Made by a program: the position numbers and the translations under genes | Assembly (NCBI RefSeq): GCF_039535235.1 | Contig: NZ_BAAAWU010000001.1 | Coordinates: 7,381,001-7,445,000, forward strand | Direction of reading: 5' to 3' | Source of the DNA: Streptomyces roseoviridis | GTDB taxonomy: Bacteria; Actinomycetota; Actinomycetes; Streptomycetales; Streptomycetaceae | DNA length: 64,000 nucleotides | The notes under the pieces: model-generated | What the model saw: only the letters and a program-made list of their open reading frames with translations | Told to the model about the DNA's origin: nothing | The model's database searches: none | Shown: one piece after another, positions 33,791 through 42,717 of the stretch | How the letters are laid out: the number at the start of each line of letters is the position of its first letter | Numbering within the stretch: the stretch's first letter is position 1

Positions 33791-33881
33791 TCGCCCAACA
33801 AGCAGCAGAGTGCCGAACCCTGAACCTCAGCACCTCACCGAACCCTGCACGTTCATCCGTACGCGGCCCTGCACGTTCACG

Positions 33882-34566
33882 TGCACGCCGACAGCGGCTG
33901 CGGCCCACCGCGGGATCGAGCCGCCTGAGGGCCCGGAGCCGCCTGGTCGCTGATGATTGGGAGATGGCTGAGGGCACGGCTGACGCGCCCAGGGGAGGAC
34001 GGCCTTCCCGCGCTGGCCGCGTCCCGCCGGCGCACGATGGACGAGCTTCGCCGAGACCGACCGCTACCGGCCGCGGTGGCGGGTGATCACCCCCGAGCAG
34101 CTTGAGTCGCTGGTCGGCGGTCCGGTCGAGACTCGACCGCGGCGCCGGCTACGTGCCACGCCCCCGGGAGCCGTAACCGCAGATGGTGTTCGAGGCGTAC
34201 GCGGTCGTCCGCCTCGCTCGCCCGGAGCCGTTGTGGCGTCCAGGATCCGGGCTGGGGTCTGAAGGATTGTGGCTGGGGCGCTGTGCCTGGGGCACGACAC
34301 GGTAGTCGGCCTGTAAGTCCTCAGCACCCCGCCTGGGCCACGACGGGCGGGATGTGGGCCTCCGCCCGGGTGTCTGGCACACCGCGGACTCGTTGTCGGG
34401 GCATGCTCACCGACTTCACTCACGCCGGCCTCGACACGTCGCGCCGCCTGGTCCTGCGCGCGCGTAGCGCCTTGGACCCGGGGGACCGGGACACGGCCCG
34501 GGCCCGGCTCCACCACCGAGTAGTCGGCTGGAGCGACGTCACGGATGAGCAGCATGCCCCGAGGTG
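33882..34566. other. degenerate region without an intact gene
   Basis: About 685 bases. A short plus-strand segment near 34040-34140 (TDRYRPRWRVITPEQLESLV) looks like protein but is cut off on both sides. Other frames are shadow-like. Probably decayed accessory DNA. Confidence 0.35.
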
Positions 34567-34989
34567 TCAGATCCTGCCGCAGTCGTAGGTGAGGTCCAGT
34601 CCGAGCAACTCGCCGCCTTCGCCGCTGTTCCAGCCCGTGATCTTCACGTTGAACCGGGTCCGCGGGATGGCCCGCTTCACGGTGCGGGTGTACGTCAGCG
34701 TCACCGGTCCGGGCGCGATGGTCTCCCCGGCGCCCAGACCCTCCACGGTCAGCGAACCCGCCCGGATGAGTTCATACAGGTCGAGCCTCTCCTGGTGCAG
34801 CTTCATCTGTCCTGTCTTGACGGTGACGTCAAAGCTGGCGCCCTCCGTGATCGGGGCCTGGGCCACACCCCTGATCACTATCTTCACCTCCGCGCCGGGT
34901 TCCGGCGCTTCGGGACTGAACTCGATCTTCTCGACAACCAGTACACCCGCGTCCTCAGCAAGGAGGTCTTCACACAACAGAGTCGTCAT
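34567..34989 (-). CDS. ML-domain-like (MD-2-related lipid-recognition) small protein
   Basis: A 140-residue beta-rich protein whose pattern resembles the ML/NPC2 lipid-binding domain: VVEKIEFSPEAPEPGAEVKI (first strands), ITEGASFDVTVKTGQMKLHQ followed by ERLDLYELIRAG, then AIPRTRFNVKITGWNSGEGG and LLGLDLTYDCG at the end. Only two Cys remain, near residue 6 and the C-terminus. There is no signal peptide from the ATG at 34989, and the longer frame to 35139 does not add one. ML proteins are mostly eukaryotic, so the match is by pattern only and uncertain. No operon partner is present. Confidence 0.5.
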   Translation of the reverse strand: MTTLLCEDLLAEDAGVLVVEKIEFSPEAPEPGAEVKIVIRGVAQAPITEGASFDVTVKTGQMKLHQERLDLYELIRAGSLTVEGLGAGETIAPGPVTLTYTRTVKRAIPRTRFNVKITGWNSGEGGELLGLDLTYDCGRI

Positions 34990-35594
34990 GGGTCGCACGG
35001 TAGAGAAAGGTGAGAAGGCCCAGCAGGGAACTGGCCGGGTTTCACCCCATCGGAGGAGCTGTGGCGTGGGCTCGGGGGAGACCGGTTTCTCCGCCCTGAG
35101 GAACACCGGGACAGCGGTCAACGCCAAGCCCGTGCTCATGGTCGGAACGGGGGCTCAGGGCGTGGCCGGGGGGCCAGAGGATGTTCCTGCTCGCCAGCAG
35201 CCCGGCATACGGGGGCGGCCATACGGCGCAGGCCAGGAGGGATTCGTCCTCCGGGTGCGCGAACACACCCAGAAGGAATGGGCAGGACACACCGTGAGAG
35301 GGCGGGATCACGACGGTGCCTTCCTGCCGAACGCGGTGGCTGGTGTGGGCGCCGGGCTAGGCGCAGTCGGGGAGTGGAAGGCCTGGAAGTGAGTGGGCGG
35401 GTGGTCGAGCGGCACGTCCGGTTTCCAGGCGGTCAGGCTCTGGGCACCCGGTACGAACAGCGGGCCAGGGCAGCGCGCCCAGGGGCAGAACCGCCAGGGT
35501 CCGATGGTGTGGGTGGGGGTGTTGGTGTGTTGGGTGCCGGGTGGTCCGGCGGGGGGAGTTGGCGGTTCGACGGGTGTGGTCCGTGCGCAGGATG
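34990..35594. other. degenerate region without an intact gene
   Basis: Only low-complexity Gly/Arg/Pro frames are seen. It lies between the ML-like gene and a transposase fragment, and the minus-strand frame that continues the fragment is Pro/Thr-rich nonsense after about 35600. Confidence 0.4.
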
Positions 35595-35862
35595 GCCGGC
35601 CGGGTCGGCCTGGCCGGGTGCGGGCCATCTCCGCCAGCGGCAGGGCCGCGGCCACGGCATTGGTCGCGCTCGGGCGCAGCACGGCGGCCAGGATGGAGAG
35701 GGTGGCGACATCGACGGCGATGGTCAGCTCGGGCCGGGCCAGGTGCCCGTCGTCGAAGAGGGCCAGAACATCCAGGCGGGTGGTGTCGATCTGGACCTGC
35801 TCGCCGGCCGCAGCGCGGTGGCGGCGCACCGGCTCGCGGACGGCTAAATTCAGCGGGCGGAC
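35595..35862 (-). pseudogene. Mu/IS-type DDE transposase fragment
   Basis: The minus strand encodes GEQVQIDTTRLDVLALFDDG and ARPELTIAVDVATLSILAAV, the first half of an integrase-type (rve) catalytic domain with its first catalytic Asp. The second Asp and the Glu are missing, since the frame runs into unrelated Pro-rich sequence near 35600. It is a different lineage from the intact transposase at 57883. Confidence 0.65.
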
Positions 35863-35865
35863 CTA

Positions 35866-36090
35866 GTGGTGCGGGCGCCGGAGGCGGGGGTGCCGGTGAT
35901 GCTGCTGGAGATCGACCGCCGCACCGGGGACGCGCACGATCTGGTGACCAAGCTGCGCCGGTACGGGGAAGTTGCGGCGGGTGACGTCCTGTTTCGCATT
36001 GGGATCCTGCCGTCGAGGGAAGAGGCAGGCCGCGCCAAGTACCTCGTGAGACGGGTCATACGGGCGGTGTCCAGGGTCCGGCCTGAGTGA
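35866..36090 (+). pseudogene. replication-relaxation-like fragment
   Basis: A 74-residue frame starting with GTG, with VMLLEIDRRTGDAHDLVTKL followed by RRYGEVAAGD. The first part resembles the C-terminal nuclease-like strand of replication-relaxation family proteins found on mobile elements. The rest (LPSREEAGRAKYLVRRVIRA) does not match anything I know. It directly abuts the transposase fragment, so I treat it as a truncated gene. Confidence 0.35.
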
Positions 36091-36134
36091 ATATGGTCGT
36101 CCGATGGCGCGTTCGAAGTCTTCGGGAGGGGAGA

Positions 36135-36368
36135 GTGTCGGTGGACATCGTCGCGATTATGGAAGCACTGGCCGAACAGGGCGTAACGGTGCTGTTCAAG
36201 GCCGACGCTGAGCGGATGGCAGAGAGGGGCAAGCCTTGGACCTTCGTCGCCAGTGGAGCGCCCTTGCGCGAGGACGTCCTTGTGCGCACCGATGCCGCGT
36301 CTGTGGAGCAATGCCTCGCAGCGTGCTTGCCCCGCCGGCGTGAGCTGGGCTTTTCGTTCCCTGAGTGA
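36135..36368 (+). CDS. small hypothetical protein, 77 residues
   Basis: Not recognised. Starts at GTG 36135 with GGGAGGGGAGA just upstream, a strong ribosome-binding site that rules against the longer frame from 36087. The sequence begins SVDIVAIMEALAEQGVTVLF and has a predicted alpha-beta-alpha pattern, with a second half (VRTDAASVEQCLAACLPRRRE) containing two Cys. It precedes the next gene by about 60 bases in the same direction. No function is proposed. Confidence 0.55.
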   Translation: MSVDIVAIMEALAEQGVTVLFKADAERMAERGKPWTFVASGAPLREDVLVRTDAASVEQCLAACLPRRRELGFSFPE

Positions 36369-36428
36369 GAGAGCGGATGTGACCGAACCGCCGCCCTGGA
36401 TGTCAGTGCCGGCTGCTTGCATGAGCCC

Positions 36429-37817
36429 ATGGACACCGTGCACACGACCGCCGCTCTCCTCCCGGGCCCCGCCGAGCTCCGCGCGCACCTGCGCGCGCTC
36501 GCCGTGCTGGACCAGGCGATCTGCCGCGACCCGCGGTTCTCCCGCTACTCCTTCTCCACCACCTGGGGGCCTGGGACGGAGGCGGCCCTGATGGACAACG
36601 GCTCGGGTGACGACTTCTCCGTCCTCTTCACCCCGGCCGGTGTGCTCGTCCACGGCTTCGACCACTTGTCGGAGATGAGCCCGTACGCCACGGACGACGA
36701 ACAGGTCTGGCCCGGTGTCATCGACGAGGTGCCCGCCGCGCTGCGCCCGCTCCTGGACGACCCCGCCTTTGTCGACGAGGGCCTCGGCGCCCCGCGGGTC
36801 ACCGCCTGCCTGTGGTGGGAGGCCGGCGGCAGCGCCTGGCGCACCGGCTCGGGCATCGAGTTCCCCTCGGGCAGCCCGGACCCGGACGGCGCCGGACACC
36901 TCTTCCGCCTCCTCACCGACCGCTCCCCCGAGGCCGTCCAGGCGCACTTCGAGGAGGACTACGGGCGGCCCGTCCCTCTCGACACCGTCCGCCACGTCCT
37001 CGCAGGCCACCCCCCGACCCCCGAAGCCGCCCGCGGCCTCAACCCGGCCGCCCTCTCCGACGAGGCCCTGCTCCGACGGATCGCCGCAGACCCCGAGGTC
37101 GAGGCGTACCTCGCCTGCGACGGCGAGTTCGACCTCACGCGGACCGACCCCATCGAGTCGATCGCTCTGCCGGGCGGTCTCCCGGTGGAGCCCGTGGCCG
37201 GCTGCAACGCGGGAGGCACCCACTATCTCTGCGGCCCGGCCGGCTCCGACCTCGTCCGCCCCGTCCTCTACACCGACTCCGAGGGCCAGGCTTCCCTCAT
37301 TGCGGAGTCCCTCGCCGAGGCCCTGACCCTGGCCATCGTCCTCCCCTCCTGGCACGACGCCCTGGCCGGCTTCCGTCCCCCCGCGCTCAACGCCGACTAC
37401 CTTGAGGACAACCCGGACCACCCCGAGGTCCGCGACCGCCTCCTCGCCGCCCTCCGCCTCCCCCCGGCCACCGAGGCCGAGGTCCTGGCCCGCCTCCTCA
37501 CCACGGCCGCCCGCACCGTCCCGGACGGCTTCCTCCCTTCGGTCGAGGCGAGGAGGGCGCGGCCTTCAAACCGATGCTCCGTCTGCCGGCCGAGGAGGAC
37601 AGCCCTGCCGTGCGCCGCCTTCCGGACCGCCGATGTCCTGCCGTGCTGCAGAGGGACGTGGATCTCACGTAGGTGCACTTGGAGGCTGACCGGCTACCTG
37701 TCGGGCGTTTGCGCAGGCAGCACGGTGGATCCGGCGTGGCGCGTTGAGGTGCCGGGCAAGGAGGGCCTCGTGGGCTTGGTGGATGCTGTGACCGGAATCG
37801 TGATCGACGAAACGTGA
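36429..37817 (+). CDS. hypothetical protein with a doubtful C-terminus
   Basis: Not recognised. The first 370 residues read as a normal acidic Streptomyces protein with strong third-position GC: AELRAHLRALAVLDQAICRD, FSVLFTPAGVLVHGFDHLSE and NPAALSDEALLRRIAADPEV. From about 37540 (residue 371) the frame becomes Arg/Cys-rich (RPSNRCSVCRPRRTALPC), while another frame continues with AFKPMLRLPAEEDSPAVRRL. This suggests a frameshift near 37540, so the last 90 residues may not be native. The ATG at 36429 is used because the upstream TTG has no ribosome-binding site. Confidence 0.55.
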   Translation: MDTVHTTAALLPGPAELRAHLRALAVLDQAICRDPRFSRYSFSTTWGPGTEAALMDNGSGDDFSVLFTPAGVLVHGFDHLSEMSPYATDDEQVWPGVIDEVPAALRPLLDDPAFVDEGLGAPRVTACLWWEAGGSAWRTGSGIEFPSGSPDPDGAGHLFRLLTDRSPEAVQAHFEEDYGRPVPLDTVRHVLAGHPPTPEAARGLNPAALSDEALLRRIAADPEVEAYLACDGEFDLTRTDPIESIALPGGLPVEPVAGCNAGGTHYLCGPAGSDLVRPVLYTDSEGQASLIAESLAEALTLAIVLPSWHDALAGFRPPALNADYLEDNPDHPEVRDRLLAALRLPPATEAEVLARLLTTAARTVPDGFLPSVEARRARPSNRCSVCRPRRTALPCAAFRTADVLPCCRGTWISRRCTWRLTGYLSGVCAGSTVDPAWRVEVPGKEGLVGLVDAVTGIVIDET

Positions 37818-38637
37818 CCGGGGGAGCCTCCGGAACGTGATGCGGCTCAAGGCCTGCCCGTCCATGTGCCGGTCCGGACGCGTACTCGGTCACCTCGTTC
37901 TTGTACGCGCTTATCGGCGACCTCGACGACGGTGCCACCGTCTGCACCATCCACGGCGGACCATTGTCAATGGCCACCCCGACCACTGACCGGTGACCAG
38001 CGGGGGTCCCCTCCATGACCAGCTTCCGCGCGGCAGACCGTCCGCATTCGCACTGGCTCGTCCTCGTCGACCTCCCGCCCGGTCAGGGCTGGCGGAACGG
38101 CTACCGGTCCTGCGCGAGAGGCGCCCCCGCTCCTTCAGCGGGCCGCCGACGCCGCCCTGTACGAAGGCCGACATTCGGGCCGGGCGGTCTTGGCGACCGC
38201 CGCGCACGCCTCCGTGCCGCAACGGGCGCCGCGCGGGCAGGCCGGGCACGGCGGTGTGGGGGCGTGCGGCATGAGCACCGCTGCCCTTCCGCCAACGGGT
38301 GACTGGATCCGGGGTATCAGCGTCAAGCGCCGCACGCCGCCTGCCTCCTCGTCGGGGCCAAGACGATCGAGAACATGCCCCAGGCGTGGTCGTGGCGAGG
38401 CTGGCTGTTTCTACACACGAGCCAGAAGAGCGACCGACGTCGTCGACAGGTGACCTCGAATCACCAGGGGCCTTGCCGTGCACCCAGGACGTCAGTGCGG
38501 CCTCGGGCGGAGGTTGTACAAGGTCAAACTGTGGTTGTACGCAGGCCGAAAAACGCTCAACCCATTACCCGATGCGCACCACGACCTCGCATCCCTAGGG
38601 TCTTGTCGAACCCACTCGGTGAATCCAAAGGAAAGGG
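37818..38637. other. 820-base stretch without an intact gene
   Basis: Open frames are short and Arg/Pro/Cys-rich. One minus-strand frame (MPHAPTPPCPACPRGARCG, near 38270) is Cys-rich but does not look like a known motif. Probably decayed accessory DNA plus the promoter of the small secreted-protein genes. Confidence 0.4.
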
Positions 38638-39069
38638 ATGGATCAGATGCGAACGACAGCCCGACGCCGTATGAAAGTGGTTGTGGCGGTGGCGGTTATC
38701 GGTGTTTCCGCGTTGGCGACTACCACCGCAAGCGCCCAGCAGCCGAACCAGCAGACTGCCATTTCCGAGCCCGCCCCCCAAAACGCGGCCGCCCAGGCCA
38801 TCAACACGACGGTCGACGCCAACAGCCAGCTGCGCTGGGGACCCTACCTGAGCAGCCGCAAGGCCGGCGTGACCGGCGCCAAGTCCAGCTTCTACGTTGA
38901 GTGCTACAAGCGCGGCTCGGACTACAACGACGGCAAACACCACACCGACATCTGGTACCGGGGCGTGGTCACCGACGAATCGACCAGCCACACCTACAGA
39001 AACGTCTACTCCTGGGGCGGCAACGTGAACACCCCGCACGACCCGCCGGCAGGCCTCGGCCGCTGCTGA
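38638..39069 (+). CDS. small secreted protein of unknown function
   Basis: A 143-residue exported protein with a signal peptide (RRRMKVVVAVAVIGVSALATTTASA) followed by a Gln/Asn/Ala-rich segment and a C-terminal domain with GAKSSFYVECYKRGSDYNDG and WGGNVNTPHDPPAGLGRC. The two Cys in the mature part could pair. The ATG at 38638 follows AAGGA by 4 bases; the ATG at 38647 is an alternative. It starts a run of four small secreted-protein genes in the same direction. No family recognised. Confidence 0.7.
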   Translation: MDQMRTTARRRMKVVVAVAVIGVSALATTTASAQQPNQQTAISEPAPQNAAAQAINTTVDANSQLRWGPYLSSRKAGVTGAKSSFYVECYKRGSDYNDGKHHTDIWYRGVVTDESTSHTYRNVYSWGGNVNTPHDPPAGLGRC

Positions 39070-39205
39070 CCCCCACGCACACCACGACGAAACCGTGCCG
39101 GTGCGCCCCGCGACGCGCCGGGGAGCACCGGGCCGCTGCCGACCGGTCAAGACCGGCCGAAGGGCCGTTTCGGACCGCTCACAGGCCGACTCACAAGGAG
39201 CACGG

Positions 39206-39616
39206 ATGACCTGCAAGAACCACACCGCCACCATCGCCGGAGCGTCCCAGCGAAAGCCGGCTGGCCGGCTGCGGCAGCTGCCACGGATCACCGCAGGCGC
39301 CATGCTCCTGGTCCTGGCGGCCGCAGGTGCGGCCCAGGCAAGCCCGGCGGCGTACCGCGGATGCGACTACCCGTACGTCTGCCTCTACCAGGGGGAGACG
39401 GAGACCGGTCGATACAAGGACGTCACCGCCGACTGGCAGGTGCTGCGCGACAGCCGTGGCGCCACCTACCTGGTGAACACCCGCAGGGACGACACCGTTC
39501 TGATGCACTTCACCAACGGCAGGGTCGTCTGCGTCCCACCCCTGGCCAACCCCGCTAGCCCCTTCATGTACGGAACCATCGACAAGATCCAGATCAGGAG
39601 CACGTCACGATGCTGA
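39206..39616 (+). CDS. peptidase-inhibitor I36-like secreted protein
   Basis: A 136-residue secreted protein. Signal: ITAGAMLLVLAAAGAAQA. The mature part (about 90 residues) has the I36/SMI-like pattern of Streptomyces metalloprotease inhibitors: CDYPYVCLYQGETETGRYKD, then a strand region and a C-terminal Cys. The ATG at 39206 has AAGGAG 5 bases upstream. Known I36 members fold as a crystallin-like barrel with paired Cys. Function as an inhibitor is an inference; other secreted beta-gamma crystallin-like proteins share the pattern. Its stop overlaps the next start by 7 bases. Confidence 0.7.
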   Translation: MTCKNHTATIAGASQRKPAGRLRQLPRITAGAMLLVLAAAGAAQASPAAYRGCDYPYVCLYQGETETGRYKDVTADWQVLRDSRGATYLVNTRRDDTVLMHFTNGRVVCVPPLANPASPFMYGTIDKIQIRSTSRC

Positions 39617-40020
39617 ACCCCGCCTCCGCCAACGCCGCGTCACATACAGGGCCATTGCCCATACGGATACGTGCCACGTTCACCACCGTTCTCGTCTTCA
39701 CCGCTGCCCTCATCGGCGGACTCATCCCCGGCGCGGCCTCCGCGGCCGCGGCTGCGCCTGCCTCACCCGCCCAGGTCGCCATGGGCAGGTGCGGACTCTA
39801 CAACGGCAGCGATCTCATCAGCCGCGGTGACCGGGGCACGAAGGTGAAGGAAGCCCAGTGTCATCTGCACGCCTGGCGCTACCTTCCCGAGTCAACGGAT
39901 GTCGACGGCGAGTTCGGGCCGAAGACAGAGCGCGCCGTCATGGCGTTCCAGCGGGACCGCAGGCTTGCCGTCGACGGAATCGTGGGACCGAGGACATGGG
40001 CGGCGCTGCGCAATGGATGA
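39610..40020 (+). CDS. secreted peptidoglycan-binding-domain protein
   Basis: A 136-residue protein with a signal peptide (TTVLVFTAALIGGLIPGAASA) and one PG_binding_1 domain: ISRGDRGTKVKEAQCHLHAW, then STDVDGEFGPKTERAVMAFQ and the closing VDGIVGPRTWAALRNG. Two Cys are present. The domain should hold the protein on the cell wall; there is no catalytic part. It overlaps the I36-like gene upstream by 7 bases and the next PG-binding gene by 8, so the three are translated as a unit. Confidence 0.88.
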   Translation: MLNPASANAASHTGPLPIRIRATFTTVLVFTAALIGGLIPGAASAAAAAPASPAQVAMGRCGLYNGSDLISRGDRGTKVKEAQCHLHAWRYLPESTDVDGEFGPKTERAVMAFQRDRRLAVDGIVGPRTWAALRNG

Positions 40021-40381
40021 ACGGAAGACCGGCAAGAGAACGTACGTAGCGGTGCTGGCCGCTGTGGCGATCGCCACCATCTCGGCGACCGGCTCCCCGG
40101 CAGCCGCCCTCGCGCCCGCCCCCGGCACCCTGAGCGCCGCCAACTGTGCCACCTTCCGTCCCTTCCTGTCCTCGGGGGACAGCGGGCCGTGCGTGGCTTT
40201 CCTCCAGCGCAGACTGAACGCGAAGGGTGCCGGGCACCTCACGGTGGACGCGGTGTTCGGCCCGGCCACCACCCGCGCGGTGAAGAGCTTCCAGAGGGCC
40301 TGCGGCTTTCGCAACCACGAGATCGACGGCTTGGTGGGCCCCAAAACCTGGGCTGGCCTGATCGACGGCTCCTGCGTCTGA
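40013..40381 (+). CDS. second secreted peptidoglycan-binding-domain protein
   Basis: A 122-residue protein with a signal peptide (YVAVLAAVAIATISATGSPAAALA) and one PG_binding_1 domain: SSGDSGPCVAFLQRRLNAKG, VDAVFGPATTRAVKSFQRAC and DGLVGPKTWAGLIDG. Three or four Cys are placed in the mature part, so disulfides are likely. The ATG at 40013 overlaps the previous gene. The domain differs from the upstream one in loop sequence, so the two are probably old paralogues rather than a fresh duplication. Its role may be to decorate the wall together with the I36-like protein. Confidence 0.88.
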   Translation: MDERKTGKRTYVAVLAAVAIATISATGSPAAALAPAPGTLSAANCATFRPFLSSGDSGPCVAFLQRRLNAKGAGHLTVDAVFGPATTRAVKSFQRACGFRNHEIDGLVGPKTWAGLIDGSCV

Positions 40382-40514
40382 ACTCCCGCCAGCCGGCGCT
40401 GGCGGGTCGGCAGGGCGCCACCTGGTGAGCCGTGCTCCGGGGCACAGTCGAGCCGGTCCGGCGGCGGCGAAGGACACGAGAGGCCTGGGTTCTGCCGTCA
40501 CATGTCACGCCCAC

Positions 40515-40885
40515 ATCAGGAGTGGCCGACGCGAGGGTGACGGCTGCTGCGTAGGACTCGGCGGTCTTGTCGTACCGGGTGGCGATGCCACGTCACTGTT
40601 TCAGCGGGTTGAAGCACCGTTCCACGACGTTGCGGCGCTTGTAGATCTCGCGGTCGAAGGCCGGCGGGCGGCCTCCGCGGCTGCCGGGCCGGGCCTCGTG
40701 GAGTCGACCGACACCAGCCAGTCGATGTCGCCCGCCGCGTCCGCTTTGGCCTGAGCGGCCCGCAGCATCCCGTCGAATGAAGACGGTCGGGGCCGGCGGG
40801 CCCGCCCGACCATCCGCCGGCCGTGGGGGACGATCCATCCGATCGGCGGGGTGCCCCCACCGCGGGGCCGACGCCTGTCGGCCGG
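40515..40885 (-). pseudogene. IS5-family transposase remnant
   Basis: The minus strand shows GDIDWLVSVDSTR in one frame and, after a shift, PPAFDREIYKRRNVVERCFN followed by PLKQ and (after a stop) RGIATRYDKTAESYAAAVTL. These are the catalytic-Asp and the C-terminal Glu regions of IS5 transposases, with the middle deleted. It is a dead fragment just downstream of the histidine-kinase gene. Confidence 0.8.
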
Positions 40886-40891
40886 CACTCG

Positions 40892-42046
40892 TCAGAACGG
40901 GAACGCCGCCTCGACGACGAAGCCGCCTGCGGCGGGCACGCGCGCCTGGAGGGTGCCGCCGAGGAGGTGAGCGCGTTCCCGGAGGCCGATGAGCCCGTGG
41001 CCCCCGCCTGGCAGGTCGAGCGGCCGGGCGGCGGGCTCGGGCGCCGTGTTGCTCACGAGGACCCTGATGGTCCGGGCGTCGATGCGGAGACGCACGTGGG
41101 CAGCGGCTCCGGGCGCGTGCTTGTGCACGTTGGTCAGGGCTTCCTGGACCGTGCGGTAGACGGCTCGCTCCACGGCTTCCGGCACGTCTTCCGCCGGCGG
41201 GCCGTCGGGCAGGTCCAGCGTGATCTTGAGACCGGTGGCCTGGGCCAGTTCAGGAATGTCGGCGAGGCGAGGTTGCGGCGCCGGCTCGCACGTGGCCCCT
41301 CCGGACGCGCGCAGCACACCGACCATGTGCTGGAGCTCGGCTATGGTCTGTGCCGACAGCTCGAGGATCACGCCTGCACTCCGGCGGGCGTCGACCTTGT
41401 GCGGCTCGCCGACTTGCAGCGCACCGGCCTGGAGGCTGATGAGACTGACCTTGTGTGCGACGACGTCGTGCATCTCTCGGGCGAGACGGGCCCGCTCGGT
41501 GGACAGCACTTGTTCGGCGAGCAGACGGTTCTCTCTGAGGCGGCTCGCGGTGACTTCCAGGAGCTGCTCGCGTCGTAGCCGGACCGATCGTCCGAGGACG
41601 ACAGCGCCGCCCTGCAGGACGCAGGTGTCCAGCATCAGCAGCAGGCTTTCCTGATCAAGACGCAAGGCGGAGAGGTCCTCGAGCGGGTGCGGGATGAAGT
41701 GTGCGGCTGTGACCGCTGCCACCCCGATGCCGCTGAGGATCCACCGTCGGCGCCGCACGGCCAGGCAGTACAGCGCGATCAACGGCGCGAAGGCGATGCA
41801 ACCGAGAGAGAGGCCAGGCAGTGTGGCCAGCAGTGCCACCTCGGGAGCACGCCACCGCAGGAGCAGCGCGGCGGCTCCGACGAGTGCGATCAGGAGTTCG
41901 TGACCACTGGCGGACCCGTTCACCAGCACCGCTTCCGCGCAGGCGAGGGTCACGGGGAGCGCAGCGCCGGCCAGGTGCCGAAGAGGTGAGGACCGCCGAC
42001 AGGTGGGCCAGATGCGTAGCCCTCCGCAGGTTTTTGTCAGGTTCAC
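40892..42046 (-). CDS. sensor histidine kinase (HisKA_3 type)
   Basis: A 384-residue membrane sensor kinase. The N-terminal 150 residues carry four to five hydrophobic segments (for example GHELLIALVGAAALLLRW). The dimerisation and phospho-acceptor box reads ERARLAREMHDVVAHKVSLI with the conserved His, and the ATPase domain shows AVYRTVQEALTNVHKHAPGA and GGGHGLIGLRERAHLLGGTL. The GTG at 42046 overlaps the response-regulator stop codon (GTGA), so the longer frame to 42220 is not used. It forms a two-component pair with the regulator upstream. The signal is unknown. Confidence 0.9.
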   Translation of the reverse strand: MNLTKTCGGLRIWPTCRRSSPLRHLAGAALPVTLACAEAVLVNGSASGHELLIALVGAAALLLRWRAPEVALLATLPGLSLGCIAFAPLIALYCLAVRRRRWILSGIGVAAVTAAHFIPHPLEDLSALRLDQESLLLMLDTCVLQGGAVVLGRSVRLRREQLLEVTASRLRENRLLAEQVLSTERARLAREMHDVVAHKVSLISLQAGALQVGEPHKVDARRSAGVILELSAQTIAELQHMVGVLRASGGATCEPAPQPRLADIPELAQATGLKITLDLPDGPPAEDVPEAVERAVYRTVQEALTNVHKHAPGAAAHVRLRIDARTIRVLVSNTAPEPAARPLDLPGGGHGLIGLRERAHLLGGTLQARVPAAGGFVVEAAFPF

Positions 42047-42717
42047 AGTCTGGGTGCGCCGAACGTCTCGGCACTGTCGGCGACCAGGTGGGCGCGGTCC
42101 GCGAGCACGGCTGCCTGCACGCGGTTGAGACCTCCGAGCTTCGAGAGCAGGGAGCTCACATGGTCCTTGACCGTACTGGGCGACAGGTGGAGCCGGCGGG
42201 CGATGTCGCGGTTGGTGCACCCCTCGCCGATGAGGGCGAGCACCTCACGCTCACGCGTGGTCAGATGCTCGACACGCCGAGTAGCCGCCCTTGGTCGCGT
42301 GGCCTGGAGATAGCCCCCGATCACCGGGCCGGCTGCCTCGGGCGCCAGTACTCTGCCGCCCGCCGCGAGCACTCGAACCGCCTGAACGAGCTGCTCCGGG
42401 GCGGTGTTCTTCATCAGGAACCCTGCCGCTCCGGTGCGCAGTGCCTCGTCGATGTACTCGGTGGCGTCGAAGGTGGTCAACATCGCCACCGCCGGCGCGC
42501 TCGGTAGACCGGCAAGCCGCCGCAAGACGGCCAGCCCGTCCACATCCGGCATGCGGATGTCCAGGAGCAGCACCTGGGGTTCGTGGCGTCGCACGGCCTC
42601 GACGGCATCGGCACCGCCACAGCAGAAGGCCACGGATACGTCCGACGCAGAATCCAGGATCACTTCCAGTCCCGTGCGGACCAATGGCTCGTCGTCCACG
42701 ATCGCGACTCGGATCAC
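42043..42717 (-). CDS. NarL/LuxR-type response regulator
   Basis: A 224-residue regulator. The receiver domain has the acidic pair in VAIVDDEPLVRTGLE, the phospho-acceptor Asp in VLLLDIRMPDVDG and the switch Lys in GFLMKNTAPEQL. The C-terminal HTH_LuxR reads LTTREREVLALIGEGCTNRD and HLSPSTVKDHVSSLLSKLG. The GTG at 42717 is preferred, since AAGGAG lies 5 bases upstream; ATG at 42720 and GTG at 42723 are alternatives. It is cotranscribed with the kinase. Targets unknown, perhaps its own operon. Confidence 0.9.
   Translation of the reverse strand: MIRVAIVDDEPLVRTGLEVILDSASDVSVAFCCGGADAVEAVRRHEPQVLLLDIRMPDVDGLAVLRRLAGLPSAPAVAMLTTFDATEYIDEALRTGAAGFLMKNTAPEQLVQAVRVLAAGGRVLAPEAAGPVIGGYLQATRPRAATRRVEHLTTREREVLALIGEGCTNRDIARRLHLSPSTVKDHVSSLLSKLGGLNRVQAAVLADRAHLVADSAETFGAPRL

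Larger units (their letters stand above)
33063..33881 (-). mobile_element. internally deleted IS21-family element
   Basis: A remnant of about 820 bases bounded by inverted copies of a 24-bp repeated motif. The left end has about 2.5 copies (GTGCAGAGCTGCGTACGGATGAAC units at 33064, 33088 and 33112), the right end about 1.6 copies in opposite orientation (33843-33880). Multiple terminal repeats are typical of IS21. Inside, the minus strand holds the start of istA joined to the end of istB; everything between is deleted. Confidence 0.75.

Noticed and set aside
36417..36428. TTG start four codons upstream of the ATG for the 462-residue hypothetical
   Set aside because: No ribosome-binding site precedes it; the ATG at 36429 is at least as plausible.
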